IMG/VR virus record: IMGVR_UViG_3300020442_000592
Coordinates: 1-35,553 of that record
Source of the DNA: a virus
Length of the DNA: 35,553 bases
Direction: 5' to 3' (one strand)
The position numbers and the translations under genes are program-made. Under the pieces are notes generated by a model that saw only the letters and a program-made list of their open reading frames with translations, searched no databases and was not told the DNA's origin. This document shows positions 15,561 through 24,641 of this stretch, piece after piece; the stretch's first letter is position 1; every line of letters begins with the position of its first letter.

Positions 15561-16494
15561 ATTTCTTTGGGTCGAAAAGTATCGACCCAAAACCATTGAG
15601 GAATGTATCCTACCAAAAAGCACTAAGGAAACATTCCAATCTTTTGTTAAACGGGGAGAGATCCCTAACCTTCTTCTCTGTGGAACTGCTGGTGTTGGAA
15701 AGACTACAATCGCTAAAGCACTCTGCTATGAACTAGGAGTAGATTATTATGTCATCAACGGATCCGACGAAGGACGCTTCCTCGATACTGTCCGAAACCA
15801 TGCGAAATCTTTCGCTTCGACCGTCTCGCTTACGTCAACTGCTAAACACAAAGTCATCATCATTGATGAGGCAGATAACACCACCCACGATGTACAACTC
15901 CTCCTACGGGCGACTATTGAGGAGTTTGCTGGCAACTGCAGATTCATCTTCACCTGCAATTACAAAAACAAAATCATCTCACCAATCCACTCCCGATGCT
16001 CAGTCGTCGATTTTGGAATTGGAAAGAAAGAAAAGCAAGGAATCGCAGGACAGTTCTTCAACCGTATCAGGACTATACTTGCGGAGGAGAATGTTGAATA
16101 TGATCCGAAGGTTGTCTCAGAAGCAATCTTAAAATTCTTTCCAGATTTTCGTCGCACTCTGAATGAGTTGCAACGCTACAGCGTTGGTGGTATAATTGAC
16201 ACAGGACTTCTCGCTAATCTAGCAGAGGTTCGTATGGACGAACTCATGGGTGCCTTGAAGAACAAAGAGTTTGGAACGGCACGTAAATGGGTGAACGCCA
16301 ATCTTGACAATGACCCTACGGTCATTCTTCGTTCTATTTACGAAAATCTTTATCATGCACTTGAACCCACTTTCATTCCTCAAGCGGTCCTCATTATCGC
16401 AAAGTACCAGTATCAGTCTGCTTTTGTTGCTGACCAAGAGATCAACCTTTTGGCAGCTTTGACTGAAATCATGGTAGAATGTAAATTCAAATGA
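15550..16494 (+). CDS. 44: Clamp loader large subunit gp44 (AAA+)
   Basis: The protein has 314 residues from ATG 15550 (T4 gp44 has 319). It shows WVEKYRPKTIEECILP at the start, Walker A GTAGVGKT (45-52), Walker B DEAD (106-109) and SRC with the arginine finger at 149. Four gp44 subunits with one gp62 open and close the gp45 ring. The start overlaps gp45, and the last codon overlaps the ATG of the small membrane gene at 16491. A further in-frame ATG upstream (15532) lies inside gp45. Confidence 0.95.
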   Translation: MKDEFLWVEKYRPKTIEECILPKSTKETFQSFVKRGEIPNLLLCGTAGVGKTTIAKALCYELGVDYYVINGSDEGRFLDTVRNHAKSFASTVSLTSTAKHKVIIIDEADNTTHDVQLLLRATIEEFAGNCRFIFTCNYKNKIISPIHSRCSVVDFGIGKKEKQGIAGQFFNRIRTILAEENVEYDPKVVSEAILKFFPDFRRTLNELQRYSVGGIIDTGLLANLAEVRMDELMGALKNKEFGTARKWVNANLDNDPTVILRSIYENLYHALEPTFIPQAVLIIAKYQYQSAFVADQEINLLAALTEIMVECKFK

Positions 16495-16733
16495 GCAAGA
16501 AACACAAGACCATGCATCAGGTCAAGACCCGTTGGTACTATTACTTCTGGGGTGCCGCTACTGTCACAGTTTTCTGTGGTCAAATGTACGTAGGTGTGGG
16601 ATACCGCCAAATGGCAGAGGCGGTATGGTCGGTAGTTGATGTAGTTTCTGCTGTACGTGAACCCTTTGATGATGACAAAAAACTTGAAGACCCCACTGAG
16701 GTATCCAGGAGGCAAGTCAAGAGCGCTAACTAA
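16491..16733 (+). CDS. Small membrane protein between gp44 and dam
   Basis: The 80-residue protein has a basic start (MSKKHKTMHQVKTRW) and one hydrophobic segment (YYYFWGAATVTVFCGQMYVG, about 16-35), consistent with a single membrane span with the N-terminus inside, followed by an acidic tail. No family recognised. The start overlaps the gp44 stop. Its last 65 bases lie under the start of the methylase gene in another frame, which is unusual and suggests that the methylase was inserted here later. Confidence 0.6.
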   Translation: MSKKHKTMHQVKTRWYYYFWGAATVTVFCGQMYVGVGYRQMAEAVWSVVDVVSAVREPFDDDKKLEDPTEVSRRQVKSAN

Positions 16734-17523
16734 ACTGCTCAAGTATCTTCCTCAACAAAAAATTACAGAGTATCGTGAGATGTTCCTGGGTGGTGGTAGC
16801 GTTGCCCTGGAAATGACAAAGCGTCTTCCGAATGATGTTCCTATCTGGGTCAATGATCTCTATGGTCCACTGTATAACTTCTGGATTATTCTGAGAGATA
16901 ATCCTATTGAACTACAACGTAAACTTGTAGAACTAAAATCTAGATATCCAGATCGCGGTAATGCGAAAGGTCTATTTCTTGACGCAAAGGACATTGTAAA
17001 TGACGGAACAAAAAGTGACACGGAAAGAGCTATTGCTTTTTACATTCTTAATAAGTGTAGTTTCTCTGGTCTTACTGAGTCTTCCTCCTTCTCTGCACAG
17101 GCATCAGACTCAAACTTCTCAATGCGAGGCATCCTGAAACTTCAGGACTATTCTAAACTGATTCAACGTTGGAAGATCACCAACCTTGATTATCAAGAAC
17201 TTGCTTGCGATGACACGTACACTTTCATCTATGCAGATCCTCCATACGATATCAAAGATGTTTTGTATGGCAACAAAGGATCAATGCACAAGGGGTTTGA
17301 TCATGCTCGCTTTGCTGACGTGATGGATGCTCAACTCTGCAACGTTATGATCTCTTACAATGATCACCCTGACATCGTTCAGCGCTTTCTTGACTGGTGT
17401 CTTTATGATTATGAACATACTTATACTATGCGATCCACAGGTTCATACATGTCGGATCAGAAAAAACGTCGTGAATTAATTTGTACTAATTATGGGAACA
17501 TTGGGGGTGCGTGTATTACCTAG
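16669..17523 (+). CDS. dam: DNA adenine N6-methyltransferase (Dam/D12 class)
   Basis: The protein has 284 residues from ATG 16669. It has PLRYPGGKSRA (9-19), FLGGGSVAL for SAM binding (39-47), and the catalytic DPPY (190-193). This is the D12-class layout, with the SAM motif before the DPPY. The enzyme methylates adenine, in this family typically within GATC, and GATC is abundant in the window. It sits between gp44 and gp62, which are adjacent in T4. A GTG at 16657 would add four residues. Its role (host restriction evasion or marking phage DNA) is not shown by the sequence. Confidence 0.9.
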   Translation: MMTKNLKTPLRYPGGKSRALTKLLKYLPQQKITEYREMFLGGGSVALEMTKRLPNDVPIWVNDLYGPLYNFWIILRDNPIELQRKLVELKSRYPDRGNAKGLFLDAKDIVNDGTKSDTERAIAFYILNKCSFSGLTESSSFSAQASDSNFSMRGILKLQDYSKLIQRWKITNLDYQELACDDTYTFIYADPPYDIKDVLYGNKGSMHKGFDHARFADVMDAQLCNVMISYNDHPDIVQRFLDWCLYDYEHTYTMRSTGSYMSDQKKRRELICTNYGNIGGACIT

Positions 17524-17560
17524 TGGGTACTGCCAACTTTATCATACGAGACGTGGAGGC

Positions 17561-17704
17561 ATGGCAACGTTCTGTCCCAACTCTCAGTTTGCCATCATCA
17601 ATGGTGAAGAAGTCCATGTGACTTTAAAAAATGGATCGGTTGCTATATACAAAATCAATAGTAACAGATCTGGTGTTACTGGTCCTATCCGTGTATTTCG
17701 TTAA
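17561..17704 (+). CDS. Small hypothetical protein
   Basis: The protein has 47 residues from ATG 17561, preceded by GGAGG but only one base away; the upstream frame from 17492 (70 residues) overlaps dam and lacks a better site. The protein (MATFCPNSQFAIINGEEVHV, then strands) resembles a small beta-strand protein. The stop shares a base with the gp62 start. No family recognised; the tight coupling to gp62 supports it as real. Confidence 0.5.
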   Translation: MATFCPNSQFAIINGEEVHVTLKNGSVAIYKINSNRSGVTGPIRVFR

Positions 17705-18090
17705 TGTCTGTTGAATTGAAGGACTGGTTGAATTCTATCAACCAAACAAAAGAAAATATTATTGACATAGATCCTGACTTAGAAAAGGATTATCCTCCCT
17801 ACATAGTTAATAAATGTCTCTCTGGATTCGTTGACACTATTCTTTTCTCTAATGAAATGAATATGGCACCTCATCTAGACAAGAAGATGCAATACGATTT
17901 CTTTATAAATATCGTAAGAAAACGTAAAAGGTTTTCTCCTTGGTTGAGAAAAGAGAAAATTACTGATCTTGAGCACATCAAAAGTTATTATGGTTATAGT
18001 AACGAAAAAGCACAGATCGCATTGACTCTTCTGACTAAAGAACAAATTGAAATTATTAGATCTAAAAATGACATGGGAGGTAAAGGATGA
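17704..18090 (+). CDS. 62: Clamp loader small subunit gp62
   Basis: The 128-residue protein is shorter than T4 gp62 (187), as is usual in cyanomyoviruses. The segment YPPYIVNKCLSGFVDTILFS, followed by QYDFFINIVRKRKRFSPWLR, matches the conserved centre of gp62. It is the non-ATPase subunit that completes the gp44/gp62 loader. It starts on the stop codon of the previous gene and overlaps regA by four bases, the same gp62-regA order as T4. Confidence 0.9.
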   Translation: MSVELKDWLNSINQTKENIIDIDPDLEKDYPPYIVNKCLSGFVDTILFSNEMNMAPHLDKKMQYDFFINIVRKRKRFSPWLRKEKITDLEHIKSYYGYSNEKAQIALTLLTKEQIEIIRSKNDMGGKG

Positions 18091-18512
18091 TGGCGATCGC
18101 TGAGCAAGAGGTTCAATGGACCGCCGATGATATGGTAGAGGTCTCTCTTGGTGAACCTGATGATTTTTTGAAAGTACGTGAGACTCTAACTCGTATTGGT
18201 GTCGCTTCCCGTAAGGAGAAAAAACTTTATCAGTCTTGCCATATTCTACACAAACAAGGCAAGTATTACATCGTTCACTTTAAGGAATTGTTTGCACTTG
18301 ACGGCAAAAAAGCAAACCTGAGTGACAATGATGTTCAACGCAGAAACAGAATCATTCAACTTCTTTCTGACTGGGGACTGGTTTCTATTGCACAGAAAGA
18401 ATCTGTTGCAGATGTAGCACCACTTAGTCAAATTAAAGTTCTGTCCTTTAAAGAAAAAAGTGAGTGGACTCTGGAGAGCAAGTACAACATCGGTAAGAAA
18501 AAGACTTCGTGA
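18087..18512 (+). CDS. regA: RegA translational repressor
   Basis: The 141-residue protein is a little longer than T4 RegA (122). It has DDFLKVRETLTRIGVASRKE, then LYQSCHILHKQGKYYIVHFK, and ends SEWTLESKYNIGKKK, all matching T4 RegA closely. RegA binds start regions of many early mRNAs and blocks translation. The start has GGAGG about seven bases before ATG 18087; a second ATG follows at 18090. It overlaps gp62 and the following small gene. In T4 it also represses its own synthesis. Confidence 0.95.
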   Translation: MMAIAEQEVQWTADDMVEVSLGEPDDFLKVRETLTRIGVASRKEKKLYQSCHILHKQGKYYIVHFKELFALDGKKANLSDNDVQRRNRIIQLLSDWGLVSIAQKESVADVAPLSQIKVLSFKEKSEWTLESKYNIGKKKTS

Positions 18513-18754
18513 AGACCGATATTAAAATTATCGAAGAGGGATGTGCTCCCGCAGCAGCGGAAAACAGATCTCTTCCTTATACTGCATACTTAGTTACCTA
18601 TGAAGTCAATGGCATGGTCAAGTATGACATTGCTATAGGTTCTAAGAAAGTAGATATCTTTGATTATTATTGGGACAAGTATCGTATCGTTCTTGATATG
18701 AAACAAACAGAAGGTAGGGCAAACCCTAAAACCTGGACACCTCCCAAACAATAG
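18509..18754 (+). CDS. Small conserved hypothetical protein after regA
   Basis: The 81-residue protein begins at GTG 18509, which overlaps the regA stop. It has PYTAYLVTYEVNGMVKYDIA followed by FDYYWDKYR and a Lys/Pro-rich end. It is soluble with no visible signal. No family recognised. It is the last gene before the terminator at 18775 and is translated by coupling to regA. Confidence 0.65.
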   Translation: MKTDIKIIEEGCAPAAAENRSLPYTAYLVTYEVNGMVKYDIAIGSKKVDIFDYYWDKYRIVLDMKQTEGRANPKTWTPPKQ

Positions 18755-18774
18755 AACAAACCGAATAAAAAATT

Positions 18775-18799
18775 ACGGGGTTTACTACCTCGTTTTTTT
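18775..18799 (+). terminator. Rho-independent terminator after the regA operon
   Basis: ACGGGGT (18775-18781) pairs with ACCTCGT (18787-18793), including one G-T wobble, around the loop TTACT and is followed by a run of seven T. Confidence 0.9.
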
Positions 18800-18810
18800 G
18801 TGACCTATGC

Positions 18811-18818
18811 TATAAATA
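18811..18818 (+). promoter_or_regulatory. Late promoter TATAAATA of hsp20
   Basis: A perfect T4-type late -10 box, 12 bases after a terminator and 52 bases before the hsp20 start. gp55, encoded at 4542, is the sigma factor for this class. The leader ends with AAGGAG, a strong ribosome binding site. Confidence 0.8.
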
Positions 18819-18869
18819 TCTCGGATGCCGTAAGGGTCCACACAAAACAAACTCGCTTTATAAGGAGCT

Positions 18870-19313
18870 ATGGATATTACTAAGTTCACGTCTAAGGACG
18901 TAGATAAGATTTTTGACGCTGTAAACAAATACAGTGTTGGTCTGGATGATGTCTTCCATCGTCTACATTCATACGGAATGACACAACCAGGCGGACAATA
19001 CCCACCGTACAATATTATTAAAGAGTCAAATGTAAAGTGGCGTATTGAACTGGCACTTGCTGGCTGGTCAAAGGACGACATTGAGGTTAGTTTGGAAACT
19101 AACGTTCTTCTAGTCAGGTCTAAGGCAGCGAAGGAGACTGTGGAACAAGAGTATATGCATCGTGGTGTTGCAACTCGTACCTTCGCTAGAGGTTTCAATC
19201 TGAGTGATGATGTTGAGGTTGGTAAAGTAACTTATGTGGATGGTATGTTGACTATTCCATTACATAAAATCATCCCTGAGCATCAGAAACTCAAGGTCTA
19301 TGATATTAACTAA
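18870..19313 (+). CDS. hsp20: Small heat shock protein Hsp20
   Basis: The 147-residue protein has the alpha-crystallin domain: PPYNIIKESNVKWRIELALA, then GWSKDDIEVSLETNVLLVRS, then FARGFNLSDDVEVGKVTYVD and GMLTIPLHK. The layout is close to bacterial IbpA. The ATG is preceded by AAGGAG. Hsp20-type chaperones hold unfolded proteins; most cyanomyoviruses carry one. It is transcribed from the late box at 18811 and ended by the terminator at 19323. Confidence 0.95.
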   Translation: MDITKFTSKDVDKIFDAVNKYSVGLDDVFHRLHSYGMTQPGGQYPPYNIIKESNVKWRIELALAGWSKDDIEVSLETNVLLVRSKAAKETVEQEYMHRGVATRTFARGFNLSDDVEVGKVTYVDGMLTIPLHKIIPEHQKLKVYDIN

Positions 19314-19322
19314 ATAATCGCT

Positions 19323-19354
19323 GGGTCCTTGACAAAGATCGGGGACCCTTTTAT
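19323..19354 (+). terminator. Terminator of hsp20 overlapping a promoter
   Basis: GGGTCC (19323-19328) pairs with GGACCC (19343-19348) around a 14-nt loop that contains TTGACA, followed by TTTTAT. The T stretch is part of the -10 region of the next promoter. Confidence 0.8.
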
Positions 19355-19357
19355 AAT
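19329..19357 (+). promoter_or_regulatory. Perfect-consensus sigma70 promoter of the DNA polymerase operon
   Basis: The -35 TTGACA (19329-19334) and -10 TATAAT (19352-19357) are both perfect and 17 bases apart. The -35 lies in the loop of the hsp20 terminator. Transcription would begin near 19364, about 15 bases before the first gene's ATG. It would drive the early operon from the Sm-like genes through gp43, uvsX and gp41. Confidence 0.9.
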
Positions 19358-19378
19358 CTAAGGAAAACTATTGACATC

Positions 19379-19714
19379 ATGGTTAAATCAGAAAGAGTAA
19401 AAGTTGTTGTAATGTTCGACGGCAGGTCTGTAATTAGTGATGTGCAAGAGGCAGTAGACAAAGATACTAGTGAGCGTAAGGCATGGGTATTGAACTTCCC
19501 ATACGTCGTCACTTATGATGCACCTAAACTTGCTGACACTGGTATCGTTGAAGATCCAGAGGTCAAGGTTCATTACTCACCCTGGAATCCACTGAGCTCT
19601 GATGTACAGGTTGCAGTCAATCCTGATGCTGTTGTAAGTATTATGGAACCAGTCCCAAGTCTTAGAGACACATACATCGAAAACGTCCGCAAGATGGGTG
19701 GAGATATTGAATGA
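19379..19714 (+). CDS. Sm-like small protein 1 of the polymerase operon
   Basis: The 111-residue protein shows VKVVVMFDGRSVISDVQEAV, then LNFPYVV, then YSPWNPLSSD and a helical tail (SLRDTYIENVRKMGG). It shares the PW-P-L-S/S-D centre and GxxxI.. start with the proteins at 19711, 20659 and 4039. The arrangement resembles a small Sm/Lsm-like barrel, possibly an RNA- or protein-binding module, but this is inferred by eye. It is the first gene after the perfect promoter and overlaps the next gene. Confidence 0.6.
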   Translation: MVKSERVKVVVMFDGRSVISDVQEAVDKDTSERKAWVLNFPYVVTYDAPKLADTGIVEDPEVKVHYSPWNPLSSDVQVAVNPDAVVSIMEPVPSLRDTYIENVRKMGGDIE

Positions 19715-20127
19715 GTATTAAACTCTTGTTATTGAGATCTGGAGAAGAAGTCATCACTGAAGTCAGAGAGATGCTCAATCCAGATACAAAGGAACCAATG
19801 GGATATCATCTACACAAACCTTTTGTGTTAGAGATTGTATCTTCAGAGGATACTGGAATTGTTTTGAATAGGGAAAAGGGATATCAATTGCACTGGTTCC
19901 CATGGGCACCTTTAAGTAAAGATAGAGATTTCTTTCTACCATCTGGACATGTTCTAACTGCATATGATCCTCTTGACTCAATCGCACATCAATATACTAA
20001 TGCGATTCAAGAAGATGTTTATGAGAAAAACTTCAAGGAGCACGAAGCGATGATTGCTAGTGAAGTTGGCGACCTTGATATGGAAACTATGTTTGAAGAA
20101 GCGGAAAAGTTGCTTGAGGAAGAGTGA
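19711..20127 (+). CDS. Sm-like small protein 2 of the polymerase operon
   Basis: The 138-residue protein has MSIKLLLLRSGEEVITEVRE, LHKPFVLEIV, then HWFPWAPLSKDRDFFLPSGH and YDPLDSIAHQYTNAI. It is the clearest paralogue of the preceding gene, with a more acidic C-terminal helical extension (EVGDLDMETMFEEAEKLLEE). The start overlaps the previous stop by four bases. Function unknown; a binding role in early expression or replication is possible because of its place in the operon. Confidence 0.6.
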   Translation: MSIKLLLLRSGEEVITEVREMLNPDTKEPMGYHLHKPFVLEIVSSEDTGIVLNREKGYQLHWFPWAPLSKDRDFFLPSGHVLTAYDPLDSIAHQYTNAIQEDVYEKNFKEHEAMIASEVGDLDMETMFEEAEKLLEEE

Positions 20128-20708
20128 GACAATTGAAGATATATGGCACTGCTAATGGTGCCAGATATCAGATTCGTGTCAACGAAAATATTTCACAATC
20201 TTATGGTAATGTCCTGTATTCATACACCACTGAATCAGAGTTTCATGGTTCATATGATATCAGGATACAAGTGTTTGAAGGGTCAATCACTCTGGAAAAA
20301 TGTTTAGTTACTTATCCTGCTATTCTAAACAATAGTCCTGGGTTAATAACATTTGAACAACCAATACAATCTCCTCTTTATAAATTAGTAGGTGATACTA
20401 TCACTCCCCAACCATTTCCTATTCAAATTTATAGAGGAGAGGTCAAGTTTAAACAACTTATGTTTAATGGACCGAATCATTTTATAGTAAAAGTTGATGA
20501 GAGTTTAGACTATGGTTCTGAACTATACATTGGCAACTTACTTACGAGAGAATATATACCAGAACTTCATACAATATCTCCAGTCTACAAATATAGACAA
20601 AGAGATAATGATATCTGGTCTGAGGGAGACTTGAATAAATTAGAAACCGAGGTAAATTATGGAAACAATGTTAGTGATCCTCAGAACAGGATTAACACTA
20701 ATCAGTAA
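20124..20708 (+). CDS. Beta-rich hypothetical protein
   Basis: The 194-residue protein starts at GTG 20124, overlapping the previous stop, with GAGGAA just upstream. It is made mainly of predicted strands (for example YDIRIQVFEGSITLEKCLVT and NHFIVKVDESLDYGSELYIG) without signal peptide or membrane segment. I do not recognise a family. Its 3' end overlaps the start of the gene at 20659 by 50 bases, and it is enclosed by Sm-like genes within the polymerase operon. Confidence 0.65.
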   Translation: MRQLKIYGTANGARYQIRVNENISQSYGNVLYSYTTESEFHGSYDIRIQVFEGSITLEKCLVTYPAILNNSPGLITFEQPIQSPLYKLVGDTITPQPFPIQIYRGEVKFKQLMFNGPNHFIVKVDESLDYGSELYIGNLLTREYIPELHTISPVYKYRQRDNDIWSEGDLNKLETEVNYGNNVSDPQNRINTNQ

Positions 20709-20898
20709 GGCAGAACAGTTAGAAGAAGAACCGTCTTGCCATTTGAATCAACCGTATCTCGTCAAGGATGACGGAACCTTGGAACCTTGGCCAAGATACT
20801 CGAATGACGATGATGTCTTGCTTTATTCCGAATCACTTGCTACAATGGTGGAACCTACGGATGACATCCGTAAGAAGTACAAGCAAGTAACCGAATGA
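20659..20898 (+). CDS. Sm-like small protein 3, shortened
   Basis: The 79-residue protein has METMLVILRTGLTLISKAEQ, then LNQPYLV, then EPWPRYSNDDDVLLYSESLA and a tail [11 protein letters not shown]. It follows the same order of elements as the proteins at 19379 and 19711 but is shorter, with a compressed middle. It overlaps the previous gene by 50 bases in another frame and ends four bases into gp43, so it is directly coupled to the polymerase. Confidence 0.6.
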   Translation: METMLVILRTGLTLISKAEQLEEEPSCHLNQPYLVKDDGTLEPWPRYSNDDDVLLYSESLATMVEPTDDIRKKYKQVTE

Positions 20899-23396
20899 GT
20901 TTCTACACGAATGTTCAACTGGTCGGTGACGACCTTCTCTACCTTGGATACGAAGAAGGACCTGGCGGTTTGCTTGAGCGTATTCAACGTCGGATGAAGT
21001 TCTCACCGACCCTTTTTGTGGTTACTGATAAGGAGACTAAGTATAAGACTCTGGACGGTCGCTACGCTAAACCAGTTAGATTTGAATCTGTCCGTGAGGC
21101 GAGGGGTTTTGTAGATAAGTATCGTGACGTTGATGGATTTGATGTTCATGGATATGACCGTTATCTTTACCAATACATCTCGGAAGAATTTCCGAACGAA
21201 GTTGACTTTGATCTCAAGACTCTTAAGATTACGTCTCTTGATATTGAAGTGGCATGTGAGAATGGGTTTCCTAACGTGCAGGAGTGCGCTGAACCTCTTC
21301 TATCGATTACAGTGCAGGACTATACGACGAAACAGATTAAGGTATGGGGAACACGACCCTATGAAAATACCCGTAAAGATGTTGAGTATGTTTATTGCGA
21401 CGATGAGGAACATCTCCTCAACTGTTTCTTGGCTTATTGGGGAATTGAATTTCCAGATGTACTTACAGGATGGAACGTCGAGTTGTATGATATCCCGTAC
21501 ATTTGTGGACGTTTGGAACGTCTGTTTGGCGAGAAGAAAATGAAGCAAATGTCTCCTTGGAACATTGTTCACAGGGAGGAGATGGAAATCAAAGGTCGCA
21601 CACAGATTCTTTACAACATGTATGGAGTCAGTGTCCTTGATTACATGGATCTGTATAAGAAATTTACTTATACTAACCAAGAGTCATATCGCCTTGACCA
21701 CATTGCACATGTCGAACTGGGTCAGAACAAACTAGACCACAGTGAGTTTGAGAATTTTAAGGAATTCTACACACAAGACTGGCAAAAGTTTATTGACTAT
21801 AATATTATTGACGTGGAACTTGTTCTTCGCTTAGAAGACAAGATGAAGTTGATTGAACTTGCAATCGCTCTAGCGTATGACGCCAAGGTAAACATGAAGG
21901 ATGTTTACTATCAGGTACGCATGTGGGATACTCTCATTTATAACTATTTGAAAAACCGCAATCTTGTAGTTCCGCCTGCAAAACGCAGTAATAAAAACGA
22001 GAAGTATGCTGGTGCTTATGTCAAGGAACCGATTCCAGGAAAGTATGATTGGGTGGTTAGTTTTGACCTTAATAGTCTGTACCCTCACCTTATTATGCAG
22101 TACAATATCTCACCAGAAACCCTGGTGGAGAGACGACACCCAACGGTTACGGTTGACCGAATCCTTAATGAGGAAGTAGAACCTGATCCTAACTTTGCAT
22201 TGTGCGCTAACGGATCACAATACCGTAAAGACGTGCATGGATTCCTGCCTGAGATGATGCAGAAGATCTACGATGAACGTGTTCAAAGTAAGAAACTCAT
22301 GCTCATTGCAAAGCAGGAGTATGAGAAGAATCCATCTAAGGAAATTGAGAAAGCAATCAGCAAGTACAACAACATTCAGATGGCACGTAAGATCCAACTG
22401 AACAGTGCCTATGGTGCCATTGGTAACCAATACTTTAGGTACTATGATTTGCGTAACGCTGAGGCAATCACTTTGTCTGGACAGGTATCGATCCGTTGGA
22501 TCGAAAACAAGATGAATGATTATTTGAACACTCTACTGAAAACGGAGAACCAGGATTATGTTATTGCCAGTGATACTGACAGCATCTATCTCTGTCTTGA
22601 TCTACTTGTCAATCGAGTATTTGATGTACAGAACGTTTCTAAAGAGAGGATCGTTAACTTCCTTGATGATGCCTGTAAGAACAAGATCGAACCGTTCATT
22701 GAGAAGGCGTACCAGGAACTAGCAGATTACGTCAATGCTTATGATCAGAAGATGTTCATGAAGCGTGAGAACATCGCTGATCGTGGTATCTGGACTGCAA
22801 AGAAACGCTACATCCTGAACGTTTGGGATAGTGAAGGTGTTCGCTATGCAAATCCTAAACTCAAGATGATGGGTATTGAAGCAGTCAAGTCATCTACACC
22901 TGCCCCCTGCCGTAAGGCGATTAAAGAGGCATTGACTATTATTATGTCGAAAACTGAAGACGATGTGATTTCGTATATAGATACATTCAGGGATGAATTC
23001 AATTCGTTACCGCCCGAGGACATTGCTTTTCCGAGGAGCGTCAATGGACTATCTAAATTCAGATCACACACAACCGTGTATTCAAAGGGCACCCCTATAC
23101 ATGTTCGTGGCGCGTTGCTATATAATTTTCATGTCTCTAAAAAAGAACTTGAATACAAATATCCACTGATTCAAGAGGGTGAAAAAATCAAGTTCTTATA
23201 TCTGCGTCGCCCAAGTAAAATTAATGAAAACGTCATCTCCTTTCTCAACACGTTCCCAAGAGAACTTGACTTGGAAAGGAGCATAGACCATGATGCCCAA
23301 TTTAAAAAAGCGTTCCTCGATCCTTTACAGATCATTCTTGACGTGATAGGATGGAAGACCGAGAAACCAACTAGCCTTGAATTTTTATTCGCCTGA
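20895..23396 (+). CDS. 43: Family B DNA polymerase gp43
   Basis: The 833-residue protein is a little shorter than T4 gp43 (898). The exonuclease I motif is LDIE (Asp116, Glu118). Polymerase motif A is DLNSLYP (from Asp391), motif B is [20 protein letters not shown], and motif C is SDTDSIY (Asp560, Asp562). The 3'-5' proofreading and polymerase sites are thus both intact. The gene is not split, unlike in some T4-like phages. It overlaps the previous Sm-like gene and is three bases from uvsX. Confidence 0.97.
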   Translation: MSFYTNVQLVGDDLLYLGYEEGPGGLLERIQRRMKFSPTLFVVTDKETKYKTLDGRYAKPVRFESVREARGFVDKYRDVDGFDVHGYDRYLYQYISEEFPNEVDFDLKTLKITSLDIEVACENGFPNVQECAEPLLSITVQDYTTKQIKVWGTRPYENTRKDVEYVYCDDEEHLLNCFLAYWGIEFPDVLTGWNVELYDIPYICGRLERLFGEKKMKQMSPWNIVHREEMEIKGRTQILYNMYGVSVLDYMDLYKKFTYTNQESYRLDHIAHVELGQNKLDHSEFENFKEFYTQDWQKFIDYNIIDVELVLRLEDKMKLIELAIALAYDAKVNMKDVYYQVRMWDTLIYNYLKNRNLVVPPAKRSNKNEKYAGAYVKEPIPGKYDWVVSFDLNSLYPHLIMQYNISPETLVERRHPTVTVDRILNEEVEPDPNFALCANGSQYRKDVHGFLPEMMQKIYDERVQSKKLMLIAKQEYEKNPSKEIEKAISKYNNIQMARKIQLNSAYGAIGNQYFRYYDLRNAEAITLSGQVSIRWIENKMNDYLNTLLKTENQDYVIASDTDSIYLCLDLLVNRVFDVQNVSKERIVNFLDDACKNKIEPFIEKAYQELADYVNAYDQKMFMKRENIADRGIWTAKKRYILNVWDSEGVRYANPKLKMMGIEAVKSSTPAPCRKAIKEALTIIMSKTEDDVISYIDTFRDEFNSLPPEDIAFPRSVNGLSKFRSHTTVYSKGTPIHVRGALLYNFHVSKKELEYKYPLIQEGEKIKFLYLRRPSKINENVISFLNTFPRELDLERSIDHDAQFKKAFLDPLQIILDVIGWKTEKPTSLEFLFA

Positions 23397-23398
23397 TT

Positions 23399-24421
23399 AT
23401 GACACAAAGTTTCTTTAAAGACATTGTAAAAGAAATTGACAATGACTATGCAGGTCTTCTTAGTGAAGGATCTGTAGGTGATGTCAGTGGATTTATTGAC
23501 AGTGGTTCTTATATCTTTAATGCTCTAGTAAGTGGTAGCATTTATGGTGGCATTCCCTCTAACAAGGTCACTGCTATCGCTGGAGAATCTAGCACAGGAA
23601 AGACATTCTTCTGTCTTGGTATGGTGCAGAGTTTTCTTGCTCAAAATGATGAGGGAGGTGTTGTTTACTTTGAATCTGAGTCAGCAATTTCCAGGAACAT
23701 GATTGAAGATCGTGGCATGGATACAGATCGTATTGTTCTGGTCCCTGTTACTACTGTTCAAGAGTTCAGGACTGCTGCTATCAAGATTCTTGACAAATAC
23801 CTAGAGCAAAAACCAGAAGATCGCAAACCTATGATGTTTGTTCTGGACTCTTTGGGTATGCTTTCCACTAGCAAAGAACTTCAAGACTCTGCTGATGGAA
23901 AAGATACTCGTGACATGACTCGTGCCCAAGTCGTCAAAGCAATCTTCCGTGTTCTTACACTGAAACTGGGCAAAGCAAACGTTCCTATGGTAGTTACCAA
24001 TCACACCTATGATGTTGTCGGTGCTTACGTCCCCACGAAGGAAATGGGTGGCGGTTCTGGTCTTAAGTATGCTGCTTCCACTATCATTTATCTCTCGAAG
24101 TCTAAAGAGAAAGACGGTAAGGAAGTTGTTGGGAATATCATCAAAGCAAAAGCAGCAAAGTCCAGACTTACAAAAGAAAATTCATTAGTAGAAACACGCC
24201 TATTCTATGACTCACGCGGACTGGATAAGTATTACGGACTACTGGAACTGGGTGAGAAGTATGGAGTCTTCACCAGGAAGGGGAATAGGGTTGTTGTTGG
24301 GGAATCTTCCGTTTATCCTTCTGTTATTCTTGCCGATCCTGAGAAATATTTCACAGAAGAAGTGATGGAGAAACTTGACTGGGCGGCAGGTCAAGAGTTT
24401 AAATATGGTACAGACAAATGA
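23399..24421 (+). CDS. uvsX: UvsX RecA-like recombinase
   Basis: The 340-residue protein has Walker [10 protein letters not shown] (62-70), then a Walker B-like [12 protein letters not shown] and the RecA-type segment [20 protein letters not shown]. It forms filaments on ssDNA for strand exchange, helped by UvsY (2162). T4 UvsX has 391 residues; the shorter C-terminus is typical of cyanomyoviruses. Its stop overlaps the next small membrane gene by four bases. Confidence 0.95.
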   Translation: MTQSFFKDIVKEIDNDYAGLLSEGSVGDVSGFIDSGSYIFNALVSGSIYGGIPSNKVTAIAGESSTGKTFFCLGMVQSFLAQNDEGGVVYFESESAISRNMIEDRGMDTDRIVLVPVTTVQEFRTAAIKILDKYLEQKPEDRKPMMFVLDSLGMLSTSKELQDSADGKDTRDMTRAQVVKAIFRVLTLKLGKANVPMVVTNHTYDVVGAYVPTKEMGGGSGLKYAASTIIYLSKSKEKDGKEVVGNIIKAKAAKSRLTKENSLVETRLFYDSRGLDKYYGLLELGEKYGVFTRKGNRVVVGESSVYPSVILADPEKYFTEEVMEKLDWAAGQEFKYGTDK

Positions 24422-24639
24422 AAGACTTTAAAATTCCATTCGCAGTATTATCCTTTCTACTCGTTCAGTTAGGTGGTGCTGTATGGTTTGCATCTCAACT
24501 AGAGTCAAGAGTATCTACTCTTGAAACTAAATCATTGAAGATTGCAGAAGAAAATCGTAAGTTTCTAGTAAACGAAGTTATCCCTGCATTTAAGAGGGAT
24601 AACTGGTTAGGGCAACAGTGGGAGAACAAGCACTTTTAA
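24418..24639 (+). CDS. Small membrane protein with coiled coil
   Basis: The 73-residue protein has an N-terminal membrane segment ([20 protein letters not shown], about 8-27) followed by a short heptad-like helix ([20 protein letters not shown]). The topology suggests an inner-membrane anchor with a periplasmic or cytoplasmic helix. No lipobox. No family recognised. It lies between uvsX and an oxygenase gene, overlapping uvsX. Similar membrane-plus-coil layouts occur in small phage proteins of unknown role. Confidence 0.6.
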   Translation: MKDFKIPFAVLSFLLVQLGGAVWFASQLESRVSTLETKSLKIAEENRKFLVNEVIPAFKRDNWLGQQWENKHF

Positions 24640-24641
24640 TT

